Both the position numbers and the translations under genes were made by a program. Positions 44,104 to 52,478 of a stretch of 64,000 nt of DNA are shown one piece after another. Source of the stretch: Flavobacterium algicola. GTDB lineage: Bacteria; Bacteroidota; Bacteroidia; Flavobacteriales; Flavobacteriaceae. How positions within the stretch are numbered: position 1 is the first letter of the stretch; each line of letters opens with the position of its first letter. The notes below the pieces were generated by a model, which saw only the letters and a list, made by a program, of their open reading frames with translations, had not been told where the DNA came from and made no database searches. Where the stretch lies: the NCBI RefSeq assembly GCF_022399565.1, contig NZ_JAJTUT010000002.1, positions 1,008,645-1,072,644 on the forward strand. The letters are read 5' to 3'.

Positions 44104-44913
44104 ATGAAAAAGACACTTCTTAGTTTTTTGCTCTTAGGACTTACTTACTGTAGTAGTGTTCCCAAACCTACGTTACAAAAAACTTCAACGACATCAACAA
44201 TACCCGCGAACGAAATGAAAACATTAGGACTTATCGGCGGCACTTCTTGGCATTCCACAGTAGAATATTACAGCGCCATTAATCAGTCAATTAATGATTA
44301 TTACGGTGACAATACCAACCCACCTTTACTGGTCTACACATTGAACCAAGCAAGAGTGCACCAGTTTCAAAAAGAGGACAATTGGGACTCGATCGCCAAC
44401 ATGCTCGTAGAAGCAGCTAAGAGTTTGAATAAAGCAGGTGCGACTGAGGTTTTATTTTGTGCCAATACACCTCATAAATTATACACGGCTGTCCAAGAGA
44501 AACTAAATTTTCCTGTACTACATATTGCTGATGCTACGGCTCAAGCTATTCATAAAAGAGGGATCAAAAAGGTAGCTTTCATAGGCACAAAATACAGCAT
44601 GCAGGAAGATTTTATCACCAAAAGAATTGAAGACAACGGAATAGAAGTTTTGGTGCCCAATGATGCAAAAGTAATTGATGAATTACATCGCATCATTATC
44701 GAAGAACTTACCTATGGGAAAGTAAATAAGGAATCCAAAAAGTATGTCATTCGGATCTTAAATGAGATGATTAAAGATGGTGCTGAAGGAGTTATATTGG
44801 GCTGTACCGAATTTCCCTTAATGATTTTTGAAGGCGATTTAGATGTTCCGATATTCGACACTACCAAGATCCATTCTGATGCCGCCGTTGACTATATTTT
44901 AGATCGAAAATAA
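44104..44913 (+). CDS. aspartate/glutamate racemase family lipoprotein
   Basis: A 269-residue protein of the Asp/Glu racemase superfamily, fused to an export signal. MKKTLLSFLLLGLTYCSS is an SPII-type signal with Cys near residue 16, then a Ser/Thr linker, then the enzyme from about residue 38 (MKTLGLIGGTSWHSTVEYY). Catalytic cysteines are Cys119 (LFCANTPHK) and Cys234 (LGCTEFPL), both intact. Cytosolic YgeA-type racemases begin at the equivalent of Met38, so a start there is the main alternative. If the upstream ATG is used, the enzyme would act in the periplasm or at the cell surface. It lies 102 bases after the secreted hydrolase gene. Confidence 0.83.
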   Translation: MKKTLLSFLLLGLTYCSSVPKPTLQKTSTTSTIPANEMKTLGLIGGTSWHSTVEYYSAINQSINDYYGDNTNPPLLVYTLNQARVHQFQKEDNWDSIANMLVEAAKSLNKAGATEVLFCANTPHKLYTAVQEKLNFPVLHIADATAQAIHKRGIKKVAFIGTKYSMQEDFITKRIEDNGIEVLVPNDAKVIDELHRIIIEELTYGKVNKESKKYVIRILNEMIKDGAEGVILGCTEFPLMIFEGDLDVPIFDTTKIHSDAAVDYILDRK

Positions 44914-45117
44914 AACAGAAATGTACTTTCAAAAATCAGTAGTAAATTTACGTTTTATCGCTTTCGTACCATAATTGCCTTAAATTATTTTTTGTATCAG
45001 CTTAATTATTAGTAATCAATGAATTTGTATTAGTAAATTTCTTATCTTCGGTACGAGCAGAAATGCAATTAATTTCTTTGTGCTAAAAAGTATTTACCTA
45101 AATCTAAAATAGAAATT

Positions 45118-45336
45118 ATGTATAAATTTTGGGGAATTGCAGTTTTACTATTTATAGTGATTACTTATCTACTTTCAAAAGCAACTATAAAAGAAAATCG
45201 AACAGAAGCTGGCGAAAGAATTTGGCGTTACGGTAATGGTCGCTCTACCTACTGGCGCGTACTATCGCTGTGTAGTTTTGGAATTACTATTGTCATTATG
45301 CTTATCATGCATTTTTCTGGTATTGCAATTGTCTAA
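45118..45336 (+). CDS. small two-span membrane protein
   Basis: A 72-residue protein: a membrane span at about 4-20, a charged loop (KENRTEAGERIWRYGNGRSTYWR) and a second span at about 48-68. The composition is coding-like and the ATG follows an AT-rich leader with TATCTTCG at 45043-45050, one base off the -7 consensus. No family recognised. Confidence 0.6.
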   Translation: MYKFWGIAVLLFIVITYLLSKATIKENRTEAGERIWRYGNGRSTYWRVLSLCSFGITIVIMLIMHFSGIAIV

Positions 45337-45498
45337 AGTATGCTAACAATTTGTCGTTGTCGTGATAAAATTAAATTTGGTAATGAAGCAATTGGAGTTG
45401 TTTCTGCCTTTTACTATTTTCGAATATAATAAAGTTGACAACAATTTGATTGATTGTAAGGCTTAGGTAAATTCATCGTTTACTAATCAAAACAAATT

Positions 45499-45551
45499 TG
45501 CTGAGCTTTTCAAAAGCTACTATTATCTAGAACATTTTGATACGCTCAGCA
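45499..45551. repeat. degenerate inverted repeat
   Basis: TGCTGAGC (45499-45506) and GCTCAGCA (45544-45551) are exact reverse complements 37 bases apart, with TTTTCAAAAGC inside. It lies in the 240-base gap between convergent genes. It may be a decayed REP-like element or part of a weak terminator. Confidence 0.4.
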
Positions 45552-45576
45552 CACTGTAACAAATTAATTATCAATT

Positions 45577-47829
45577 TCATACCAATGCTCCCAAACAAGA
45601 ATCTGGAATCTCAAAAGCAGTTACCAAAGCCACTGCATCCGGACGAATATCCCAACACAGTTGATTGACCATTTTTCGAATGGCTTTTGTTTTCACTGCT
45701 TCCATATAATTGTCTTCAAGGTACCAGGCTTTATTTTTTTCTATCTGTGAAAGTGCATATAATTGACAAAGCTGATTTAAAATGGCTTTGCAACTTTCAT
45801 CTTCGACAGTACTTAGCGCCAACTGAAATTGTTCTAACACTACTCTATCCAAATAGGCAGATGCAACGTCGATCATTTGATGCTGCACCACATTAAAGGC
45901 ATCATAAGGATCCATACCGTTATCCACCAATTTTTTTATACGCTTTGCAGCCGAAGCTAAAATTGTCTTTTCGCGGTGTTGAAAAGCTTGCAAATGAAAA
46001 TCACCATCTAGTAAATGTGCTTCGTCTGTATTACGAATGGTGATGGGATTTTTCTCTGATATCACCGATTTAGCATTTTCATATACATAATTAATGATAC
46101 CTAATGATCCCATTTCACCAAAGGATTTTCTAAACTCTGACAAACGACTTTTTGCCACTAATTGCATTAAAACAGTATTATCACCTTCAAAAGTGGTATA
46201 AATTTCGGTATCGTTTTTTAAAGCATCTATTCTGTTTTCAGACAAATATCCTTTACCTCCACAAGCTTCTCTGCATTCTTGTAGAATAGCAGTAGTGCTC
46301 CAAGTGGAATAGGATTTGAGACCTGCAGCAAGTGCTTCAATTTCTTGCATTTCTATTTCAGTCCTGTTTAAAAAGCGTTGAGTTAAATGTTGTAATGCAA
46401 AATGAACCGCATAAGTTTTGGCTAAAGGAATTAACAATCTTCTTTGGTGCATGCGGTAATTTAAAATAGGAACCTCAGAATCACCTTCTGGGCCAAATTG
46501 TCTACGTTGGTCTCCATACCTAATGGCAATTGTTAAACCCGTTTTAGCTGCAGCCAAAGCAGAACGCGGAATTCCGATTCGGCCACCAACTAGTGTTCCC
46601 AACATAGTGAAGAAACGTCTGTTATCACTCGGAATCGGACTTTCGAATTCTCCATTATCATTTACGGATGCAAATCGATCCAACATATTTTCTTTTGGAA
46701 TGCTGACATTGTTGAACCGAATAGTACCATTATCGACACCATTTAGCCCCATTTTATGGCCGCAATCTCCTATAGTAACACCTTCTAATACAACTCCATC
46801 CTCGCTACGCAAGGGAACAATAAATGCATTGACCCCGTAATCGTGACCATCAATTATTAATTTTGCGAATACAGTCGCCATTTGCCCATGTAAGGCCGCA
46901 TTGCCTATATACTCCTTTTGTGCTTTTTCATGTGGTGTATGTATGATAAAAGTTTGGCTTTGATGGTTGTAAGTTGCTGTAGTCTCCAATCCTTTAACAT
47001 TTGAACCATGATGTGTTTCGGTCATTGCGAAGCAACCTGGTATTTTAAGTGTACCAATATCTTTAAGGTACTTGGTATAATGTTTCTCGGTACCCAAAGA
47101 TTGTACACTCATTCCCCAAAGTCCAAATTGCACACCAAATTTAATTACCAAACTTAAGTCGTGGTAACTCAGGGTCTCCATAATCGCAAAATAATCGGCC
47201 ATGTTGGCTCCTCCTCCATATTCTTTGGGATAGGCCATATTACCTAAATTTTCATCTGCTAAAATTTTGCACCATTCAAATACTTTTTCACGATATGCAT
47301 TTACATCGGTGATGTTTTCTAATTTGAATTCCGGACGAGAAATAACCGATTTCACTTTCTTAATAATTGGTGCTTGCTCCCCATCTAATAGCGCCGTTAG
47401 TTTTTGGACATCAAAATTATCATCTGTCTGGTGTGTGGCAGTTTGAGGATTTGTTTTTGTCTTAAAATTATTGATGGCCTCCTCCCCTAGAATTCCTAAG
47501 TCATTTTCTAGTTTTACAAAAGAAATTTCCAAGTCCCGAATGACTGTATCATTCCCTGATAATGCCAAACTGATTTCAAAAATCGATTTAATTGCGGTAT
47601 TTTCTTGTATAGTTGCTTCTATTTTGTTCTTCCAGTCTGTAATTTCGTGACGTGCCGGCGGGTTGCTAATAGCTGTTTTAGAAAGCAACCATTGTTTCTC
47701 TTCGCTAGAAAGCCAGTCATGTGCATTGATAAAGTCTTGCAAGGTGGCAAGTTCCTTTTTAGACAATAAATCGTCAGACCAAACGAGGTAAAATAGTGGA
47801 ATGAATGCTTGTATTTTTATATTTCCCAT
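45577..47829 (-). CDS. acyl-CoA dehydrogenase, acyl-CoA oxidase-like
   Basis: A 750-residue FAD enzyme, larger than ordinary acyl-CoA dehydrogenases (about 380-600 aa). Residues 1-150 form an extra N-terminal helical region. The dehydrogenase core starts near 165 (YREKVFEWCKILADENLGNMAYPKEYGGG). FAMTETHHGSNVKGLETTATY supplies the flavin/substrate loop. The catalytic Glu521 lies in the ECREACGGKGYLSENRI motif typical of peroxisomal acyl-CoA oxidases. A C-terminal helical domain follows. The reaction is 2,3-oxidation of fatty acyl-CoA; whether oxygen or an electron-transfer flavoprotein is the acceptor cannot be read from sequence. Confidence 0.87.
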   Translation of the reverse strand: MGNIKIQAFIPLFYLVWSDDLLSKKELATLQDFINAHDWLSSEEKQWLLSKTAISNPPARHEITDWKNKIEATIQENTAIKSIFEISLALSGNDTVIRDLEISFVKLENDLGILGEEAINNFKTKTNPQTATHQTDDNFDVQKLTALLDGEQAPIIKKVKSVISRPEFKLENITDVNAYREKVFEWCKILADENLGNMAYPKEYGGGANMADYFAIMETLSYHDLSLVIKFGVQFGLWGMSVQSLGTEKHYTKYLKDIGTLKIPGCFAMTETHHGSNVKGLETTATYNHQSQTFIIHTPHEKAQKEYIGNAALHGQMATVFAKLIIDGHDYGVNAFIVPLRSEDGVVLEGVTIGDCGHKMGLNGVDNGTIRFNNVSIPKENMLDRFASVNDNGEFESPIPSDNRRFFTMLGTLVGGRIGIPRSALAAAKTGLTIAIRYGDQRRQFGPEGDSEVPILNYRMHQRRLLIPLAKTYAVHFALQHLTQRFLNRTEIEMQEIEALAAGLKSYSTWSTTAILQECREACGGKGYLSENRIDALKNDTEIYTTFEGDNTVLMQLVAKSRLSEFRKSFGEMGSLGIINYVYENAKSVISEKNPITIRNTDEAHLLDGDFHLQAFQHREKTILASAAKRIKKLVDNGMDPYDAFNVVQHQMIDVASAYLDRVVLEQFQLALSTVEDESCKAILNQLCQLYALSQIEKNKAWYLEDNYMEAVKTKAIRKMVNQLCWDIRPDAVALVTAFEIPDSCLGALV

Positions 47830-48067
47830 AATAAGTATCTTTCAGTGTGGTTTATAGTAATTTAATAGATTATGAAAATACGGATTCTGATTAGCATTCC
47901 TTGTTAAGAATCTACTAATTTTCGACTTCATTATTTGTGAGATTGCTATTTAATGCTCCTATGATATTTTACCCATGCTAAACGCCTTTTATATTCGATT
48001 GCAAATTCTAATGTTACCATATGAAATGAGATATAATTATAGACAGCTTTAATGAAACGAATATGAC
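47830..48067. other. AT-rich intergenic region upstream of the acyl-CoA gene
   Basis: The first part of a 540-base gap without a called protein gene. It should hold the minus-strand promoter of the acyl-CoA gene, but I see no exact -7 box. The rest of the gap is taken up by the structured RNA element that follows. Confidence 0.4.
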
Positions 48068-48210
48068 CTGCCCCAGATCATAGCAGCAGCCCCGATGATT
48101 TGATGGTTATTTTTTATTATTTCTAGAGAGCGACCAACGGAAGCTCCTCTAGAGACTTATAAAAAAAGCCAGAGAATAGAGGGCTATAGCGAAGAGCTGG
48201 AAAAGGCGCC
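48068..48210 (+). ncRNA. structured RNA, Flavo-1-like
   Basis: A GC-richer block in AT-rich surroundings with nested pairing. GCC/CAG near the 5' end (48070-48076) can pair with CTGG and GGC at 48197-48207. AGCCC (48088-48092) pairs with GGGCT (48181-48185). An internal hairpin joins TCTAGAGAGC (48122-48131) with GCTCCTCTAGA (48143-48153), with one extra base. The conserved-looking single-stranded bits AGATCATAGCAG and TAGCGAAGAG recall the Flavo-1 RNA class of flavobacteria as I remember it. Strand is inferred from that resemblance. The function of that class is not known. Confidence 0.6.
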
Positions 48211-48257
48211 ATATATTATTTGAGATAGCATTTAAAATTTAACCGAACCATGACTGC

Positions 48258-48265
48258 TAATTTTG
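48258..48265 (+). promoter_or_regulatory. candidate -7 promoter box (TAATTTTG)
   Basis: An exact TANNTTTG match downstream of the structured RNA and about 105 bases upstream of the small membrane protein gene. No -33 TTG at standard spacing. Confidence 0.4.
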
Positions 48266-48371
48266 AAACTTTTTCAATTACTTATGTAACACCAAATTTC
48301 ATATTATGACGAACTTACCATTTGAAATTTTGGGAATTAGTGATAGAGTAAATAATTTAAAAACAAACTAT

Positions 48372-48491
48372 ATGAATAATTTATTTAAAGGACTTTTAGC
48401 CGGATATGGTGCTAAAAAGTTAGGTGGCGGTTGCTTTAGTACGGTATTGGTATTTATCCTTATTTGGGTATTATTAGGACAATGTACCTAA
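48372..48491 (+). CDS. small membrane protein (39 aa)
   Basis: From the ATG at 48372 the product is 39 residues: MNNLFKGLLAGYGAKKLGGG, then a membrane span (CFSTVLVFILIWVLLG) near the C-terminus. An upstream in-frame ATG at 48306 would add 22 residues; the glycine-rich short form looks more natural. A lysine/glycine-rich amphipathic head followed by one span is common for small envelope proteins. No function known. Confidence 0.55.
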   Translation: MNNLFKGLLAGYGAKKLGGGCFSTVLVFILIWVLLGQCT

Positions 48492-48566
48492 TATACATTT
48501 GCTACTACATATTGGCTTTCATTTGCTAATAACTATAATGAGATAATAATTGTAAAAATTGGTATT

Positions 48567-48713
48567 ATGAAAGACGATAAAAAAAAAGATTCGCAAGAAA
48601 TTGAAAGCGACAAAGTTCATCCAGAAAATAAGCAAGACGATTCCACACTTAATACAGAAGTAGAGACAGATGCTGACGGAAATAAAACTGTAGTACACAG
48701 AGCAAGAAAGTAA
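48567..48713 (+). CDS. small hydrophilic protein (48 aa)
   Basis: An open frame from ATG 48567 to TAA 48711-48713 encodes 48 residues, highly charged throughout (starting MKDDKKKDSQEIESDKVHPE, ending VVHRARK). Acidic residues in the middle and basic residues at the end suggest a disordered protein. The position between two genes on the same strand with short gaps (75 and 68 bases) supports it being real. I recognise no family. Confidence 0.55.
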   Translation: MKDDKKKDSQEIESDKVHPENKQDDSTLNTEVETDADGNKTVVHRARK

Positions 48714-48781
48714 TTGACTCGCTCTTGTTAAAGTTACTGCATAAGATACTAATTAAACTAATATTAAAAATTAAGCAGATT

Positions 48782-49381
48782 ATGAATATTCTAAATTTGA
48801 TAGAATCACGATACTCAACAAAAAAATACGATACCGAAAAAGAAATACCCGAATCAAAAATTGAGGACTTAAAAGAAATTTTACGCCTCACTCCTTCGTC
48901 TATTAATATTCAGCCTTGGAAATTTACTTTTGTACAGAATGCTGAAGTGAAAACTAAATTGGCAGCTGCCTCTTTACATAATGAGGAAAAGATTAATCAA
49001 GCAAAACTTTTGGTAGTTTTTAGTGTAGCAGATGATTTGGATGCCTTTCAAAAAGTGGTGGATTCGGAATACGTACCCGCACTTAGAGATTGGTACAATA
49101 ACATGAAAGCAACAATGCCTGAAGCAGACTTAAGAACTTGGCTTGCAAAACAAATGTACATAGCGCTAGGGTTCGGAATGACTGCTAGTATTTCGCTCGG
49201 ATTGGATTCTACTCCAATGGAAGGTATTGAGGCAGAAAAGTACGTAGACATCCTTGGCATGAAAACCTACAAACCGGTCTTGGCAATGGCTGTTGGTTAT
49301 GGTGCTGACGACGATTATAACCGTCCTGAAGTAAGGCCAAAATCTAGAAGATCTCCTGAAGATGTTATTGAACACATCTAA
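48782..49381 (+). CDS. nitroreductase family NAD(P)H oxidoreductase
   Basis: A 199-residue FMN enzyme from the ATG at 48782. An upstream in-frame start at 48725 adds 19 residues of low-complexity Leu/Ile/Lys sequence and is rejected. Family motifs are ESRYSTKKYDTEKEIPES (FMN phosphate site), LRLTPSSINIQPWKF, and a C-terminal MAVGYGADDDYNRPEVRPKSRRSPEDVI. It resembles NfsB/YdgI-type proteins that reduce nitro compounds or quinones with NAD(P)H as an FMN dimer. Physiological substrate unknown. Confidence 0.88.
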   Translation: MNILNLIESRYSTKKYDTEKEIPESKIEDLKEILRLTPSSINIQPWKFTFVQNAEVKTKLAAASLHNEEKINQAKLLVVFSVADDLDAFQKVVDSEYVPALRDWYNNMKATMPEADLRTWLAKQMYIALGFGMTASISLGLDSTPMEGIEAEKYVDILGMKTYKPVLAMAVGYGADDDYNRPEVRPKSRRSPEDVIEHI

Positions 49382-49505
49382 ATTACAAATCTCATTTTGA
49401 TAGTAGTCCCCCGTCCTTCTATACAAATACTGTTCTTATAAATTACAAATCTAGTAGTTTGAGTAGGACAAAATCATCATATTACCCTTTAAAATAAATT
49501 GAATT

Positions 49506-51242
49506 ATGTCGAAAAAAGTAGCAGATCAAATCGTAGAAATGCTTGTTAGTAACAATGTAAAAAGAATTTACGCCGTTACTGGTGATAGCTTGAATGAACT
49601 GAACGATGCAGTAAGACGAAGTGGAAAAATAAAATGGATACATGTAAGACACGAGGAAGTGGGTGCCTACGCGGCCGCAGCTGAAGCTGAACTTGACGGC
49701 TTGGCCTGCTGTGCCGGAAGTAGCGGCCCTGGACATGTCCATTTAATCAATGGCTTGTATGATGCCAACCGTTCTGGAGTTCCTATGATTGCAATCGCCT
49801 CTACTATAAGCACTGCTGAATTTGGAGTTGACTATTTTCAATCGACAGATACTAATAAATTGTTTGATGATTGTAGCGTTTACAATCAATTAGCTACAAC
49901 ACCGACGCAAGTTCCTCGTATGTTACAAGCGGCCATACAAAATGCTGTTCACAAAAAAGGAGTTGCTGTATTTGGATTACCTGGAGATGTATCTGCTATG
50001 GAAGCTGTAGAAAGTGCGACCTCATTGTATAATTATCATGGAGAAACTATTGTTCGCCCAGCGGATGATGAAATGCAAAAAATGGCTAACCTTTTAAACA
50101 TATTTCCGAAAATTTCTATTTTCTGCGGAATTGGCGCCAGGGAAGCTCATGATGATATTATAAAACTAGCTGAACTATTAAAAGCGCCAATTGGTTATTC
50201 GTTTAGAGGAAAAATGGGAATGCAGTATGACAACCCTTATGAAGTAGGAATGACTGGCTTGTTGGGTGTACCCTCTGCCTTTCATGCTATGCATGAGTCG
50301 GATGTGGTGCTATTATTAGGGACCGATTTTCCATATGAGCATTTCATGCCCGTTAAAAATAAAATCATTCAGATTGACGAAAAACCAGAACGTCTGGGAA
50401 GACGTGCGAAACTCGAAATGGGATTGGCTGGGAAAATTACCGATACCATTGCTGCATTATTACCGCTTATAATTAATAAAGAGGATGACAGTTTCTTGAA
50501 TGCACAGCTGGAATTTTATGAAAAAGTGAAAGAAAACTTAAATGTGTATGTGGAGGATTCTGGTACTGAAAATCATATAAGCCCGGAATACGTTGCTTCG
50601 ACAATAAATAAAATGGCAAACGATGATGCCATTTTTACCGTTGATACGGGAATGTGCTGTGTTTGGGGAGCTCGTTATATAGAAGGAACAGGCAAGCGTT
50701 TTATGCTGGGTTCTTTTAATCATGGTTCGATGGCCAATGCAATGCCAATGGCGATTGGAGCACAATTGGCCTACCCAGAAAAACAAGTTATTGCATTTTG
50801 TGGTGACGGAGGTCTTTCTATGTTATTGGGTGATTTAGCAACTATTAAGCAATATAATCTTCCTATTAAACTAATCGTTTTTAATAATCGTTCTTTGGGA
50901 ATGGTGCAGCTCGAAATGCAAGTAGAAGGTTTACCTAATAACGAAACAGATATGGTAAATCCAGATTTTGCAATGGTGGCACAAGCAATGGGTTTCAAAG
51001 GAATTACAGTTACAAATCCTGATAAAGTCGAAAATGCTTTGCAGGAAGCCTTTATACATGACGGGCCTGTATTAGTTAGTGTATTTACCAATCCGCAAGC
51101 GCTTGCAATGCCTCCAAAAATGGAATTTGACCAAATGAAAGGATATGCTTTATCAATAAGCAAAATGATTTTGGGCGGAAGAATGGACGAAGTTTTGGAA
51201 ATGGTGAAGACAAACTACAAACATTTGAAAGAGGTACTATAA
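49506..51242 (+). CDS. poxB: thiamine-diphosphate-dependent pyruvate oxidase, PoxB-like
   Basis: A 578-residue ThDP enzyme with three domains. The N-terminal Pyr domain carries the catalytic Glu in WIHVRHEEVGAYAAAAEAE (about residue 50) and SSGPGHVHLINGLYDA. The central FAD/nucleotide-binding domain lies near 190-340. The C-terminal PP domain has the ThDP/Mg motif from CGDGGLSMLLGDLATI to VFNN (about 436-465). The fold also fits acetolactate synthase; the FDDCSVYNQLATTP and SFRGKMGMQYDNPYEVG blocks favour pyruvate oxidase (acetate + CO2, electrons to quinone). The last residues look amphipathic (QMKGYALSISKMILGGRMDEVLEMV), as in membrane-binding PoxB tails. Confidence 0.87.
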   Translation: MSKKVADQIVEMLVSNNVKRIYAVTGDSLNELNDAVRRSGKIKWIHVRHEEVGAYAAAAEAELDGLACCAGSSGPGHVHLINGLYDANRSGVPMIAIASTISTAEFGVDYFQSTDTNKLFDDCSVYNQLATTPTQVPRMLQAAIQNAVHKKGVAVFGLPGDVSAMEAVESATSLYNYHGETIVRPADDEMQKMANLLNIFPKISIFCGIGAREAHDDIIKLAELLKAPIGYSFRGKMGMQYDNPYEVGMTGLLGVPSAFHAMHESDVVLLLGTDFPYEHFMPVKNKIIQIDEKPERLGRRAKLEMGLAGKITDTIAALLPLIINKEDDSFLNAQLEFYEKVKENLNVYVEDSGTENHISPEYVASTINKMANDDAIFTVDTGMCCVWGARYIEGTGKRFMLGSFNHGSMANAMPMAIGAQLAYPEKQVIAFCGDGGLSMLLGDLATIKQYNLPIKLIVFNNRSLGMVQLEMQVEGLPNNETDMVNPDFAMVAQAMGFKGITVTNPDKVENALQEAFIHDGPVLVSVFTNPQALAMPPKMEFDQMKGYALSISKMILGGRMDEVLEMVKTNYKHLKEVL

Positions 51243-51311
51243 ATATTGTTCAATAGATACTTTTTGAAATAATCAATTTTGATATAGTCAAAATTGCACT
51301 TGACATAAAAG

Positions 51312-51351
51312 AAATCCTGATTACTTATTCAAAAAGTAATCAGGATTTTTT
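51312..51351. terminator. bidirectional terminator
   Basis: Arms 51312-51326 and 51334-51348 (AAATCCTGATTACTT and its complement) with a seven-base loop and flanking A/T runs. It separates poxB (plus) from the SDR gene (minus). Confidence 0.9.
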
Positions 51352-51355
51352 TATT

Positions 51356-52288
51356 TTATTTGATATTATAATTTTCTAAGATGGTCTTAATTCCTTCTGG
51401 ATAGGTGGTCACCTTAAAATCAGGAAATCTCGTTTTAAATTTTGTCGAGTCAAAAATATTGTCAATTTTGTAGCGAGGAAGTAATTCTGCGGTTTCTTTT
51501 AAATTTTTACTGGTTAATGCACCTACTTTCAAAACAGTAGCATTTAAAATTTTATAGGGAACAATGCGATTCAGCTGTTTTTCTATTTCAGCAAAGAATT
51601 GCTTGTAGGTTAATCTGTTGTCGTCACATGGTAAATGCCAAGTTTGACCATAGGCATCAGGAGTATTCCCCAAAAGCGCCATAGCTTTGCTGGCATCAGG
51701 AGTAAAAATAAGGGTTCGCAGCACGTCGTCCTTTAGAAAAATAGTAGGTTCTTTTCCTTCTTTTAATTTTTCGAAAACCATCATATTTGTAAGTCCTTTA
51801 GTTTTACCTGGTCCGTAAAATTCTGGTGCGCGACAAATAACGGCTTCAATTGTCTCGTTAGCAATTGCTTTCAAAAGTAAATCAGCTGCAAGTTGTTTTC
51901 CTATACCTTTTTTCCCTTTGGAGATCATTGGTGTTGTTTCAGTTTGAATACTAGTGTCTTGAGGATAAGCATAGGTATTATCAAAGTAAACCAATTTGCA
52001 TTTGTTACTTTGACAAGCGGCAATGACATTATTCATAACAATATTCCAATCTCTCAACCAAATTTCAGAATCATAAGGCAGACCTACTGTTAAATAAGCA
52101 ATATGTGTATCTTCTAGCGCTTTGACTACACTATCGCCATCTAATAAATCTGCTGTAAAAAGCGTATCATCGGCATTTACCTTCTCAGGATTTCTGCCTA
52201 CTAGTCGTATTGTCGAAGTATAGTTCTTTCGTAATTCACGCGCTAATTCTTCGCCTATAATTCCGTTGGCACCTAATATTGTTTGCAT
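51356..52288 (-). CDS. atypical extended SDR, NAD(P)-binding epimerase-like
   Basis: A 310-residue Rossmann-fold protein. The dinucleotide site GANGIIGEELARELRK starts at residue 6, followed by VGRNPEK (possible NADP preference) and TADLLDGDSV. The active-site region reads FDNTYAYPQDTS, then ISKGKKGIGKQLAADLLL. Where extended SDRs have YxxxK this protein has KGIGK, so the usual catalytic Tyr seems absent. It may be an atypical SDR acting as a reductase of unknown substrate or as a redox sensor. EFYGPGK and HLPCDDNRLTYKQF match NAD-dependent epimerase-family proteins. Confidence 0.82.
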   Translation of the reverse strand: MQTILGANGIIGEELARELRKNYTSTIRLVGRNPEKVNADDTLFTADLLDGDSVVKALEDTHIAYLTVGLPYDSEIWLRDWNIVMNNVIAACQSNKCKLVYFDNTYAYPQDTSIQTETTPMISKGKKGIGKQLAADLLLKAIANETIEAVICRAPEFYGPGKTKGLTNMMVFEKLKEGKEPTIFLKDDVLRTLIFTPDASKAMALLGNTPDAYGQTWHLPCDDNRLTYKQFFAEIEKQLNRIVPYKILNATVLKVGALTSKNLKETAELLPRYKIDNIFDSTKFKTRFPDFKVTTYPEGIKTILENYNIK

Positions 52289-52478
52289 GGTATCTTATTT
52301 TAATCAAAAATTGTCTTGCTAAGGTATCGGTAAGAATTTTAAAAACGTTATAAAATTACAATTTAAAGTTTCTTTATCGAAAACACATTTCACGCTTGTA
52401 GCAGAAATAAATAAAGTAATAAACTGACTTTTCGAAGATAAATACTATTCAAATAATAACAATACCTGCATCAAAATT

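Noticed and set aside
49379..49452. Fourteen-base direct repeat TAAATTACAAATCT 60 bases apart between nitroreductase and poxB
   Set aside because: Only two AT-rich copies and no hairpin or mobile element; likely a small local duplication.
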